64,000 nucleotides of DNA from Archangium sp. GTDB taxonomy: Bacteria > Myxococcota > Myxococcia > Myxococcales > Myxococcaceae. A program made the position numbers and the translations under genes. The notes beneath the pieces were generated by a model. It was not told where the DNA came from, did no database searches, and saw only the letters and a list, made by a program, of their open reading frames with translations. Numbering within the stretch: the first letter of the stretch is position 1; the number at the start of each line of letters is the position of its first letter. Positions 8,167 through 19,701 of this stretch are shown here, piece by piece. The stretch covers positions 124,001 to 188,000 of the forward strand of contig JAUXRX010000042.1 of assembly GCA_030681645.1 (NCBI GenBank). The letters run 5' to 3'.

Positions 8167-8669
8167 GCAGGGTGCTCTCGGTGGCCCTGGCCCTGTCGGT
8201 GGCGCTGCCCGCGAGCGCGGGAGGTCCGGCGCTCCTCGCCCCGGGGAGCGTGGCGCCCGACTTCACGCTGGAGCGCGCTGGGGGCGGCAAGCTGACGCTC
8301 TCGAACCTTCGGGGCCGGGTGGTGCTGGTCGACTTCTGGGCCACCTGGTGTCCGCCGTGTCGCGCCGAGCTGCCCTGGCTGGTGAAGCTGGCGAAGAAGT
8401 ACGAGGCGCAGGGCGTGTGGCTGGTGGCCGTCAACCAGGACCGCGCCGAGGAGCAGCGCGCTCTCTACGCCGGCTTCGCGCCGGAGGTCCCCGGCCTCTC
8501 GACGTGGGCAGTGTTCGGCACCGACACGGTGATGCAGACCTGGCAGGTCGACGGCATGCCCACCCTGTACCTGGTGGACCGCAGCGGGAAGATCGTCGCC
8601 GGTCACGAGGGACGGCTCACCGAGGAGCAGGTGACGCGCGCCCTCGAGCAGGCGCTGCGCCAGCGCTGA
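8163..8669 (+). CDS. TlpA/ResA-like secreted thioredoxin
   Basis: A 168-aa protein with an N-terminal signal peptide (VLSVALALSVALPASA) and a thioredoxin fold of the TlpA/ResA type: PGSVAPDFTLER, VDFWATWCPPCRAELPWL and a cis-Pro loop GMPTLYLVD. The CPPC active site would reduce disulfides outside the cytoplasm, for example in cytochrome c maturation. The start overlaps the stop of the DUF5714 gene. Cytochromes that could need such a partner lie far away at 42-44 kb, so no local client is obvious. Confidence 0.9.
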   Translation: MSRVLSVALALSVALPASAGGPALLAPGSVAPDFTLERAGGGKLTLSNLRGRVVLVDFWATWCPPCRAELPWLVKLAKKYEAQGVWLVAVNQDRAEEQRALYAGFAPEVPGLSTWAVFGTDTVMQTWQVDGMPTLYLVDRSGKIVAGHEGRLTEEQVTRALEQALRQR

Positions 8670-8687
8670 TTCATCTGGTAGGTGTCG

Positions 8688-9509
8688 ATGCCATTGCGTG
8701 AAGGCCTGAAACCAGTGACGGGAAAGTTCAAGATCGTCGCGCTCTGGTGCTGGTACCGCGGCGCGGACTTCTATGGCTACCAGCAGCAGCAGGAGCGCCG
8801 CACGGTGCAGCGCGAGCTGCTCGCGGCCTTCGCGGCGGCCGGGCTCTCGCGCAACCCGGTGGTGGCGGGCCGCACTGACAAGTTCGTGAGCGCGCGCATG
8901 CAGGTGTTGAGCAGCCGCCTCGAGCACGAGGTCCCCGCGGAGGACCTCGTCGGCAGACTCAACGCGGTGCTGCCCGGCGATGTCGGCATTCACCTCGCGC
9001 GCGAAGTGAAGCCGGGGTTCCACGCGGCGTGGAGCTCGAACTCGAAGGAGTACCGGTACTCGCTGCGCGCCGACCAGCTCGGCGACCTCGCGCTGCTGAA
9101 GGAGGCCGCGGCGATGATCCCCGGCACGCGCGACTTCAAGGCGTTCCACTTCAAGACCAGCGAAGACAAGGAGCGCACGGTGAACTCGGTCGAGTTCCTC
9201 CCTGCGCCCGACGGGCTGACGGTGCGCTTCGTGGGCGAGGGCTTCGCGCGGCACATGGTGCGCATGCTCGTCGGCGGCATGACCGCGGTGGCGAACGGCA
9301 CGGTGCGGCTCGAACACTTCAAGGCGGGCCTGCTCGAGCAGCGCAACTTCTACTGCCCCACCGCGCCGCCCGAGCCGCTCACGCTGTGGAACGTGGGCTA
9401 CCCACCGGAAGCCGACCCGTTCACCGCCGAGGAGCGCAACACCTTCGTCTGGCCGCGGGAGGACCCTGCGCAGAAGGGAGCGATCCCGGTCAGTGGCCGC
9501 GAAGACTGA
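8688..9509 (+). CDS. truA: Divergent TruA-family tRNA pseudouridine synthase
   Basis: A 273-aa protein with the TruA plan. VAGRTDKFVSARMQV (about 60-75) holds the catalytic Asp in the GRTD motif, FHAAWSSNSKEYRYSL matches the FHARFSA...YRY region, and VGEGFARHMVRMLVGGM matches the GxGFLRHMVR motif. TruA isomerises uridines at positions 38-40 of tRNA anticodon arms. The usual GAGRTDAGVHA is changed to VAGRTDKFVSA, so this may be a paralogue with another target. I use the ATG at 8688; a GTG at 8682 is two codons upstream. It stands alone between TlpA and PilZ genes. Confidence 0.7.
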   Translation: MPLREGLKPVTGKFKIVALWCWYRGADFYGYQQQQERRTVQRELLAAFAAAGLSRNPVVAGRTDKFVSARMQVLSSRLEHEVPAEDLVGRLNAVLPGDVGIHLAREVKPGFHAAWSSNSKEYRYSLRADQLGDLALLKEAAAMIPGTRDFKAFHFKTSEDKERTVNSVEFLPAPDGLTVRFVGEGFARHMVRMLVGGMTAVANGTVRLEHFKAGLLEQRNFYCPTAPPEPLTLWNVGYPPEADPFTAEERNTFVWPREDPAQKGAIPVSGRED

Positions 9510-9687
9510 TCGCGTCATGCGTTGGCGGGCCTCGATTCACCGCCGCTGCGATTCGCTGGACCGCCTCACCGGCATCGCCCTCGCGCGGCCGAAGACTCTG
9601 CGGCGCTTCGCGAAGTGCTCGCCGCAGAATCACGCTAAATACCTTCCTCACCCCGAGGGGAGAAGGACGGGAAGAGGGCAAACCGGA

Positions 9688-10383
9688 ATGGCGGATTCCG
9701 CAGACCAGCGCAGGCATGCTCGCATCGAGGCGAGCCTCGTGTGCAACGTGGCCACCGCGACCGACATGTTCGAGGCCGTGGTCGCCAGCCTCTCGAAGCG
9801 CGGAGCGGGGATCATCGGGCCGCCCGGCGCCGCGGCGGAAGGTGACACCGTGACGCTGATGCTGGAGCGGACCGAGGGGCTGGTCACGGTCTCGCTCGCG
9901 GGCACGGTGGTGCACAAGGAGGAGCGCGATCAGCGCGGGCTGTACGACGTGGACTTCGAGCCGCTCCCACCCGACGACGAGGCGCAGCTCGTGCTGCTGC
10001 TGCAGTTGCTGGCCGCCGGGAGCGGTCAGGGCCGGCGCGCCCACCCCCGCGTCGCGACTCGCGTCGAGGTGGTGTGCCGGACCGACGACATCTTCCGCGG
10101 CTGGGTGAGCGACCTGTCGAGAGGGGGCCTGTCGGTCAAGTGCGTGAGAGACGTCGCGGTGGGCAAGCCCATCGACGTCTCGTTCGGGGTGAAGGGGCTC
10201 AAGGGGCTCGTCGAGGTCAAAGGGGAGGTGATGAGCAGCCAGCCGGTCGAAGGCGGCTTCCGGGTCGGCGTGCGGTTCATTCCCCTGTCGGTGGACGACC
10301 AGGCCCAGGTGAACCGCGCCCTCGACCTGCTGCTCGACATCGCCCTTCCCGCTGCGCAGATCGTGGAGGAGGAGGAGCCGTGA
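9688..10383 (+). CDS. Tandem PilZ domain protein
   Basis: A 231-aa cytoplasmic protein with two PilZ-like halves. The second (residues about 115-220) has RRAHPRVATRVEV and VSDLSRGGLSV, the RxxxR and (D/N)xSxxG motifs that bind c-di-GMP. The first half (QRRHARIEASLVC, SLSKRGAGI) keeps the Arg motif but not a proper (D/N)xSxxG, so it may no longer bind ligand. I chose the ATG at 9688; longer readings enter a stretch related to the palindromic repeats (9650-9680). PilZ proteins turn c-di-GMP levels into changes in motility or surface properties in myxobacteria. Confidence 0.8.
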   Translation: MADSADQRRHARIEASLVCNVATATDMFEAVVASLSKRGAGIIGPPGAAAEGDTVTLMLERTEGLVTVSLAGTVVHKEERDQRGLYDVDFEPLPPDDEAQLVLLLQLLAAGSGQGRRAHPRVATRVEVVCRTDDIFRGWVSDLSRGGLSVKCVRDVAVGKPIDVSFGVKGLKGLVEVKGEVMSSQPVEGGFRVGVRFIPLSVDDQAQVNRALDLLLDIALPAAQIVEEEEP

Positions 10384-10437
10384 TGGCCCACGCCTTCCCG
10401 GGGAGCTGCCCTTGCTGCTGACCCGGGAGTCCTGAGC

Positions 10438-10569
10438 GTGGACGAGGAGCAGAAGAGGAGGAGCCTGCTGGTGACGGAGTACTACGACGGGGCGGCCCGG
10501 GCGCTCGACTTCCTCGATGCCCATCAGCTTCTCGTCCGGTGCCCCGCGCTGGGAAGTGCCGCGGCCTGA
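10438..10569 (+). CDS. Possible small protein (43 aa)
   Basis: A GTG start at 10438 with a GGGAG stretch about 9 bp upstream opens a 43-residue frame (EEQKRRSLLVTEYYDGAARA and on) that ends at a TGA at 10567-10569. It is acidic and helical-looking. Just before it, an ATG overlapping the PilZ stop gives a 12-residue peptide ending CPCC (10383-10421). Neither matches a family I know, and both could be chance frames. Confidence 0.25.
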   Translation: MDEEQKRRSLLVTEYYDGAARALDFLDAHQLLVRCPALGSAAA

Positions 10570-10649
10570 TCGCACTGCGCACCGCGGGCTTCTGGTGACG
10601 CTCGAGCGTCGTCTCGTCGCGCGTGCGGGTGCCGTCGACGATGGCTCGA

Positions 10650-11567
<918 letters not shown>

Positions 11568-11753
11568 GGAGTGGAGCCGATAGCAGCGGAACGCTGCGCG
11601 AGACAGGAGCGAAGCCGGCAGCAGCGGAACGCTGCGCGAGACAGACGGGAGCGAAGCGGACGTCTGGCCGAGGCGGAGCGACCCAGAGAGATGGGAGCGA
11701 AGCGGACATCTGGCCGAGGCGGAACGACCCAGATCATGGAGTGGCGCCGGAGT
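11568..11753. repeat. Direct duplications upstream of the nitrilase-like gene
   Basis: This geneless stretch is made of tandem duplications. A 25-nt unit occurs identically at 11582-11606 and 11620-11644. A 41-nt unit occurs at 11647-11687 and 11693-11733 with two differences. The sequence around the nitrilase start codon (GATCATGGAGTGG on the plus strand) also recurs near 11734-11746. The pattern looks like slippage or repair duplication. No gene is seen. Confidence 0.7.
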
Positions 11754-11862
11754 CTCCCTCTCCCTGCTCAGCGGGGAGAGGGCTGGGGTGAGGGGCGGAT
11801 CGCCCGAAGCGCCCCTCACCCGGCCTTCGGCCGACCTCTCCCCGCTTCGCAGGGAGAGGTTT
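11754..11862. repeat. Palindromic repeat family A, copy 1
   Basis: About 110 bp built from nested palindromes: CCTCTCCC and GGGGAGAGGG at one end, CCCCTCACC / GGTGAGGGG arms in the middle and CCTCTCCCCGCTTCGC at the other end. It closely resembles the copies at 61187-61299 and 62584-62714. It has no coding capacity of its own and looks like a small non-autonomous repeat (MITE- or REP-like). It fills the gap between the carbamoylase and nitrilase genes. Confidence 0.75.
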
Positions 11863-11888
11863 CAGGGGTCGGGGCGAACGCAGGAGAA

Positions 11889-13199
11889 TCATGGGCCCTC
11901 TTCTTCAGCCAGCGCGGTGAGCACGTCGAGCAACACGTTGACCCCATCGGCGCACTGCTTCGGGGTGGAGAACTCGCGCGGGTTGTGGCTGATGCCGTCG
12001 TATTCGCCGGGCACGAAGACCATGCCGGCGGGGCAGCGCGTGGCGAGCTCCTGGCAGTCGTGGCCCGCGCCCGAGACGATGCGTTGCGCGCTCAGCCCGC
12101 GCGCGGCCGCCGACTTCGCCACCAGGTCCTGCACCTTCGGCGAGAAGGCGATGTCGGGCGTGCGCGCGGACTGGCGGTGCACCAGCGTCACCTTCTCTTC
12201 GGCGGCGATGCGCGCGTAGAGCTCGACCAGCTCGGCCTCTGCCCGGCGCAGCACCGCGTCGTCGGGGTGGCGAATGTCCACGCTCGCCACCACGCGGTTG
12301 GGCACCACGTTCACCAGCCCCGGGTGGAACTGGGTCACGCCCATCGTGGCGCGGAGTTGATCGGTGAAGCGCCCGCTGCGCACCAGGTCTCTGAGCGCGA
12401 GCTGCACGCGCGAGGCTGCCATGCCGGGGTCCGCGCGGAGACTCATCGGCGTGGTGCCGGCGTGCGCGCTGCGGCCGGTGATGACCAGCTCGTGCCAGCA
12501 GATGGCCTGCACCCCGGTGACGATGCCGACGTCGACGTTGGCGGCGCGGAGCATCGGGCCCTGCTCGATGTGGCACTCCACGTACGCGTGGGGCGCGGCG
12601 AGCTCGACGGGCGCGGTGCCGAGGAAGCCGATGCGCTCGAGCTCGGTGCGCACCACGTTGCCGTCGCGATCGGTCAGGCCGTACGCGCGCTCGAGGGGTA
12701 TGCGGCCCACGGCGACGGCGCTGCCGAGCATGTCGGTGCCGAAGCGGGCGCCTTCTTCTTCGCTGAAGAACGCGACGATCAACGGGCGGCGCGTGGTCAC
12801 CTTCGCGGCGTTGAGCGTCTTGACCACCTCGAGCGCGCCGAGCACGCCCAGGCAGCCGTCGAAGCGGCCGGCGGTCGCGACCGAGTCGATGTGCGAGCCC
12901 GACATCACCGGCTTCGCGCGATCGTCCCGGCCCCTGCGGCGCCCGTAGACGTTGCCGATGCGGTCGATGGTCACCTCGAGGCCGGCGGCGCGCATCTCGT
13001 TGACCACGTGGGTGCGGCCTTCGCCGTCTTCCTTCGAGAACGCCAGGCGGCGCACGCCCACCAGGCCGCTGCTCTCGTCGGTGTACGCGCCGATGCGCCC
13101 AAGCGCCTCGAGGCTCGCGCTGAGCCGCGCAGAGTCGATCACGAGTCCCTCCCTCTCCCCGCGGGGGAGAGGGTCGGGGAGAGGGCCAGTCATCTTCAT
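11889..13199 (-). CDS. M20-family N-carbamoyl-L-amino acid hydrolase / allantoate amidohydrolase
   Basis: A 436-aa metal-dependent hydrolase of the hydantoinase/carbamoylase group. Seen are SGSHIDSVATAGRFDGCLG (metal His and bridging Asp), FFSEEEGARF (catalytic and metal Glu), ITGRSAHAGTTPM (dimerisation domain) and the C-terminal GAGHDCQELA with the last metal His. Family members cleave N-carbamoyl amino acids, ureidoglycine or allantoate. The start at 13199 overlaps the SsnA-like stop as ATGA, so I kept it, although residues 5-19 come from a palindromic repeat. A GTG at 13142 just after the repeat would be the alternative start. Confidence 0.85.
   Translation of the reverse strand: MKMTGPLPDPLPRGEREGLVIDSARLSASLEALGRIGAYTDESSGLVGVRRLAFSKEDGEGRTHVVNEMRAAGLEVTIDRIGNVYGRRRGRDDRAKPVMSGSHIDSVATAGRFDGCLGVLGALEVVKTLNAAKVTTRRPLIVAFFSEEEGARFGTDMLGSAVAVGRIPLERAYGLTDRDGNVVRTELERIGFLGTAPVELAAPHAYVECHIEQGPMLRAANVDVGIVTGVQAICWHELVITGRSAHAGTTPMSLRADPGMAASRVQLALRDLVRSGRFTDQLRATMGVTQFHPGLVNVVPNRVVASVDIRHPDDAVLRRAEAELVELYARIAAEEKVTLVHRQSARTPDIAFSPKVQDLVAKSAAARGLSAQRIVSGAGHDCQELATRCPAGMVFVPGEYDGISHNPREFSTPKQCADGVNVLLDVLTALAEEEGP
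13151..13187. repeat. Partial copy of palindromic repeat family A, inside a start region
   Basis: CCCTCTCCCC (13151-13160) pairs with GGGGAGAGGG (13164-13173) across GCG, followed by a second GGGGAGAGGG-like arm. It lies between the coupled ATG (13199) and the conserved body of the carbamoylase and is read in frame. Confidence 0.65.
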
Positions 13200-14413
13200 C
13201 GCACAGCCTCCATCCGAGCCCACAACGCCGGAGCCGCCTCGTGCGCCTTCGCGCGGATCTCCGCGAGGTCTCCGGTCACCAACCGTCCCTGCACCACCAC
13301 GCGTCTTCCACCCACCACCACGTGCCGCGGCAGCTCACCGGGAATCCCCACCACCACGTCAGCCGCCGCATTGGCACGCACCTCGCCGAGCTTCTGCTCG
13401 AACAGCTCGCTCGCCAGCGCCTGGCCCGCGTGGATGCGCGCGTCGAGCACCTCCACCGAGTCTCCGTGCTCGCGCCCCAGCCGCGCCAGCGCGTTGGCTT
13501 CGTCGTCCATGTTCGAGCTCCAGCCATCGGTGCCCAGCGCCACCCGATTGCTCGCGCGCAGCGCCGACGGGTAACCCACCTTGTTGCCTTCGTTCGAGCG
13601 GGGGTTCTGCACCAGCCACAGCCCAGCCGATTGCGCGCGCCGGACCTGCGCCTCGTCGAGGTGCACCCCGTGCGCGATGATCGAGTGCTCGGGGAGCGCG
13701 CCCAGGTACATCAGGCGCTCGAGCGGTCCTTCGTAGCCGCGCTGCTGCGCGTCGAGCACGTCTTCAGCGTCTTCCGCGACGTGCACGTGCACGGGCGCGG
13801 CGAGCTTGCGTGCCAGCTCGCCCGCTTCGCGAATGGTGTCGTCGCTCACCGTGAACGACGCGTGGATGGCGACCAGGCCGCGCACGAAGGAGCGCTCGTT
13901 GGCGCGAATGAAGCGCTCGCACTCAGCCAGGCCGCGCTTCGCTTCCCCGGGGCCGCCGTTCCGCTCGGTCACGCCGTAGCCGACCGCGAGGCGAATGCCG
14001 AGCTCCTGCGCGCAGGTGGCCAGCACGTCGAGCGAGCCTTCGATGAAGTCGGGCGACTCGTGGTGGTCGATGAGGGTGGTGGTGCCGTTGGTCAGCGCGT
14101 CGGCGATGGCGTAGCGGGCCGAGGCGCGCAGGGAGTCTTCGTCGAGCGCGAGATCGAGCCGCCACCAGATGCGCTGGAGGATCTCGAGGAAGTTCGCCGG
14201 GGGCGGTGAGGGCCTTGGCATGCCCAGCGGGGCGAGCCCGGAATAGAGGTGGGTGTGGGCGTTGACGGCTCCGGGGCGGAGCTCGACTCGGGGGTCCCAG
14301 GCGCAGTCGAGGCGGAGGACGGACTCGTCTCCGGGGTGTGAACCGGTCGCGACGAGGCGGCCTCCTTCGGTTTGCCAGGACGGGCCCAGGGTGCCCCGGT
14401 CGAAGAGGATCAT
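13196..14413 (-). CDS. ssnA: SsnA-like amidohydrolase
   Basis: A 405-aa amidohydrolase-superfamily protein. Motifs in order: NAHTHLYSGLAPLG (metal HxH), PPANFLEILQRIWW (typical of SsnA), TTTLIDHHESP, VHVHVAED, HGVHLDE and LGTDGWSSNM (metal Asp). These residues place it among cytosine-deaminase/chlorohydrolase-type enzymes. SsnA of E. coli is a putative aminohydrolase encoded beside ygfK and xdhD. The gene is 31 bp after the xanthine dehydrogenase gene and overlaps the carbamoylase by 4 bp. A nitrogen-ring substrate such as a purine product is inferred from neighbours. The exact reaction is unknown. Confidence 0.8.
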   Translation of the reverse strand: MILFDRGTLGPSWQTEGGRLVATGSHPGDESVLRLDCAWDPRVELRPGAVNAHTHLYSGLAPLGMPRPSPPPANFLEILQRIWWRLDLALDEDSLRASARYAIADALTNGTTTLIDHHESPDFIEGSLDVLATCAQELGIRLAVGYGVTERNGGPGEAKRGLAECERFIRANERSFVRGLVAIHASFTVSDDTIREAGELARKLAAPVHVHVAEDAEDVLDAQQRGYEGPLERLMYLGALPEHSIIAHGVHLDEAQVRRAQSAGLWLVQNPRSNEGNKVGYPSALRASNRVALGTDGWSSNMDDEANALARLGREHGDSVEVLDARIHAGQALASELFEQKLGEVRANAAADVVVGIPGELPRHVVVGGRRVVVQGRLVTGDLAEIRAKAHEAAPALWARMEAVR

Positions 14414-14444
14414 GCGCGGCCCTCCCCCCGAGGCATCTGCTTGA

Positions 14445-17078
<2,634 letters not shown>

Positions 17079-17194
17079 GCGCGAAAACCGTAGCCCGATT
17101 CACGCCGCGCTTCCGGCCGTGCCCACGGCGCAGCTGTTCGCTCTCATCAGGTTCTGAAGCGCAGCCGCAGCCAGTCGCCCGATTCGATCAGGTC

Positions 17195-17842
17195 TCAGTC
17201 GCGCAGCTCCACCTCGAGCGAGCGGAGGAAGCGCGTCACCGGCAGCTCGAGCAGCCAGGTGAGCAGCTCGTCGGCCTGCACCGCGCCCCACGACCGGAGC
17301 ACCGCCGAGCGGATGAAGCCGTGGCTCCACTCGATCGTGAGCGCGGCGTGCTCGGTGACCAGCGGCTTGAGGTTGCCGAGGAACTCGGTGTCGTCGGTGC
17401 GCAAGCCACGGATTCGCTCGCCCAGTGGATCGCCCAGGCTCAGCAGCCAGTCCGCGTAGACCTGCCAACACGCGTCGTCGTCGGGCGTCGCCATGATCGC
17501 CGCCTCGAGCCCCGGGTTGCGGTGCTCAGGCACCTCGACCTCGAGGAAGCGCAACGTGACGTCTCCCCAGGTGACCAGGTCTCCGTGCTTCATCACCGCG
17601 CGATGAACGGGGGCGTCGTTGATCATCGCCACCGCGTCGCTGCCGACGGCGATGAGCTGAACACCCTCGGGGCAGCGCCACACCCGCGCGAAGCCGCTGG
17701 CCACCGCGCTGTAGTTCGTGGTCACGCGCGGAAAGGGCGAGGCCAGCTCGAGGTGGCCCTGCAGGGGGATGCGCGCTGGTGGAACTCCGACGCCTTCGAC
17801 CCAGCCGGAGACCAGCTCGAGGAAGTGGGCGCGGCGCGACAT
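17195..17842 (-). CDS. TIGR02996-domain protein with FHA-like N terminus
   Basis: A 215-aa protein starting at the ATG at 17842. The centre holds IMATPDDDACWQVYADWLL followed by GDPLGERI, the signature of the TIGR02996 domain (DD-x-YADWL-GDP-GE), which is common in myxobacteria and planctomycetes. The first 105 residues (PVHRAVMKHGDLVTWGDVTLRFLEVEV) look like a degenerate FHA-type beta sandwich. The function is unknown. It stands alone, divergent from the lipoprotein gene at 18254. Confidence 0.65.
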   Translation of the reverse strand: MSRRAHFLELVSGWVEGVGVPPARIPLQGHLELASPFPRVTTNYSAVASGFARVWRCPEGVQLIAVGSDAVAMINDAPVHRAVMKHGDLVTWGDVTLRFLEVEVPEHRNPGLEAAIMATPDDDACWQVYADWLLSLGDPLGERIRGLRTDDTEFLGNLKPLVTEHAALTIEWSHGFIRSAVLRSWGAVQADELLTWLLELPVTRFLRSLEVELRD

Positions 17843-18253
17843 GCCTGAGAGCGTATTCCGCGGGGTCGGTTGCCGTGAGGTGGGTCTGCCTCGAGGGCGC
17901 CTGCGTCGGGCCACAAGGTAACGACCGCCGAGGCCGTGTGGAACAAGGTCTGGAACTCCTGAGCGGCAGCCCCGCGAGAGGGTCGGGAGACGTAGTCAAT
18001 GATGACGTTGCGAGCGGGACGTCATCATTGACTACTTTTCGCGCCTCTCCCCCGCGGCCAGCCGTTCAACAGCTCATCGCTGAGTGCACCGAGCATCCAG
18101 GCGTTCGGGCCGAGAGGCCTGCTCGTCAAGGCGCCGGACAGGACCCATCCGCCACCGCGCCCGTCTGGGCTGCTCGAGCACCGCGGGAGGAGCTCCGACA
18201 GGGCGAGGGTGCCATGCGAGGCGCGCCGACGACAGAACGAGTAGATCGACCCG
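17843..18253. other. Divergent intergenic region with a strong inverted repeat
   Basis: This 411-bp stretch separates two divergent genes. It shows no convincing gene in either direction. Its main feature is the perfect 17-bp inverted repeat described separately. The rest is GC-rich with no clear promoter that I can defend. Confidence 0.5.
17992..18035. other. Perfect 17-bp inverted repeat, terminator- or operator-like
   Basis: GTAGTCAATGATGACGT (17992-18008) and its exact complement (18019-18035) flank a 10-nt loop, and the right arm is followed by TTTTC. The shape suits a rho-independent terminator reading rightward, but both neighbouring genes are transcribed away from it. It could end a short unannotated RNA or be a dimer-binding operator. 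The arms are AT-richer than the surroundings. Confidence 0.6.
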
Positions 18254-19528
18254 ATGCGTCTCCTGATGGCCGCTGGGTTGGTATTGCTGCTCTCGAGTTG
18301 CTCGCCGCCTGCGCCCCGCTGCGACGCCCAGAGCTGCGCTGGGTGCTGCGACCTCGGCCAGTGCGTCGTCGGAAACACCCTCTCGCAATGCGGCTCACTC
18401 GGCGTGACCTGCGAGGCCTGCCGTTCCTCCGAGGTGTGCTCGCTCGGCCAGTGTGTGCTGGCGACAGGTGGAGGTGGCGGCTCGGTGGGAGGAGGAGGCG
18501 GCGCGACTGGAGGAGGAGGCGGCGCGACTGGAGGAGGAAGCGCGACTGGAGGAGGCAGCGCGACTGGAGGAGGCAGCGCGACGGGAGGAGGCAGCGCGAC
18601 GGGCGGAGGAGGCGCGACGGGCGGAGGAAGCGCGACGGGAGGCGGCACGGGCGGCGCTGGTGACGCGGGCTGCACGAGCGACTTCGCCTGCGGCAGTGGG
18701 CTGGTCTGCGCGTTCGGGTTGTGCCTGGGCGGACAGTCGTGCACCAGCGACAGCGCCTGCCAGTCGCTGGACGCGCAGGACCGCTGCTACCGCTACGGCC
18801 GCCAGTGCACCTGCGACACCGTGTGCCGCGAGCGCAAGGCCCCGTGCGACGAGTGCACGAGCGATCTCGAGTGCGGCGCCGACGTGGTCATCTTCGGGCC
18901 GCCCGACGGCCAGGGCGCGGGGCGCTGCAAGACGCTCCCGAACGACTCGAGCGGCAAGAAGTACTGCAGCTACCAGCGCGTCGGGCAGTGCGCCTGTGGC
19001 ACCGTCGACGACGGCACGGGCTTCTGCCGCCCGCAGTCGAACAGCTGCGCCCAGGTCAGCTGCAGCGCCGATCGCGACTGCCCCACGGCGCGCGTCTGCA
19101 GCCAGAGTCCCGACGCGGGGACCTGTGGCGGCGTCTGCGTGAACTGCTCGCCTCCGAACGCGACGCCGGTGGGGCGGCTCACGGCCTGCACCCCTGCCCA
19201 GGTCGCCGCTGATCCCGACTGCGCGGCCGGCATGACCACCTCGATCGCCGTCAGCCTCCCCGCCATCACCCCCAACGAGGTCACCATCTCGGCGGTCACC
19301 TCGACCGATGATCAGCGGGTGGCCGAGTTCCGCTTCACCTTGCTCCCACCGCTTCCAGGCGGCGCCACCACCACCTCGCTCGCCAACCACGGCGTGAGAA
19401 CGCGGGCGAACAAGACGATCCTGTCGCTCCCCGCGTCGGGCACCTACCGACTGGGCCTCGAGGTCTGGGACGAGTGCGGTCAGAAGTCCGGGGTCACCGC
19501 GGTGATCATCGTCAACGCCTTCCCCTGA
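18254..19528 (+). CDS. Cys-rich surface lipoprotein with Gly-rich linker
   Basis: A 424-aa protein with a lipoprotein signal peptide (MAAGLVLLLSSC, lipobox Cys at 16). A Cys-rich knot of about 55 residues follows (CDAQSCAGCC, CEACRSSEVCSLGQC). Residues about 72-135 are a flexible linker of GGGGAT and GGGSAT units. After it come CTSDFACGSGLVC-type Cys modules, and the last 100 residues form an Ig-like or PKD-like beta domain (TISAVTSTDDQRVAEFRFTLLP). It is expected on the outer membrane or cell surface. No enzyme motif is seen. Similar linkers occur in the lipoproteins at 50.1 and 51.8 kb. Confidence 0.75.
   Translation: MRLLMAAGLVLLLSSCSPPAPRCDAQSCAGCCDLGQCVVGNTLSQCGSLGVTCEACRSSEVCSLGQCVLATGGGGGSVGGGGGATGGGGGATGGGSATGGGSATGGGSATGGGSATGGGGATGGGSATGGGTGGAGDAGCTSDFACGSGLVCAFGLCLGGQSCTSDSACQSLDAQDRCYRYGRQCTCDTVCRERKAPCDECTSDLECGADVVIFGPPDGQGAGRCKTLPNDSSGKKYCSYQRVGQCACGTVDDGTGFCRPQSNSCAQVSCSADRDCPTARVCSQSPDAGTCGGVCVNCSPPNATPVGRLTACTPAQVAADPDCAAGMTTSIAVSLPAITPNEVTISAVTSTDDQRVAEFRFTLLPPLPGGATTTSLANHGVRTRANKTILSLPASGTYRLGLEVWDECGQKSGVTAVIIVNAFP
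18467..18657 (+). repeat. In-frame 18-nt coding repeats (Gly-rich linker)
   Basis: Runs of GGAGGAGGC plus AGCGCGACT-type units encode repeated GGGSAT / GGGGAT. Unit number probably varies by slippage. Related tracts lie at about 50147-50278 (plus strand) and 51715-51870 (minus strand) in other lipoproteins. Confidence 0.8.
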
Positions 19529-19701
19529 AGGCTTGCGCGAGAATTTTACGCCGGCCCTGCGGGAGGCGCGGATTCTGCGCCTTCCGCCGCTCGGCCCCGC
19601 CCAAGCGTGCGCAAAACGGGCGTTCCCTCCCTCGCGGGTGGCGCAATCCTTGAAGCGGGGGCCTCCTGCCGTTGCGCGTCTTCGCTCCGGCAAGGGACTT
19701 C

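Noticed and set aside
10597..10610. Perfect 14-bp palindrome GACGCTCGAGCGTC
   Set aside because: It has no loop or T-run and such GC palindromes are expected in this composition; no link to a gene could be argued.
11889..11992. A MITE-type transposon with terminal repeats and target duplications around the family A repeats
   Set aside because: The repeats are palindromic and recurrent, but I could not find convincing target-site duplications, so I call them palindromic repeats only.
18467..18657. Regular repeats that could suggest a CRISPR array
   Set aside because: The repeats are contiguous, encode Gly-Gly-Gly-Ser-Ala-Thr in frame and have no unique spacers or cas genes nearby.
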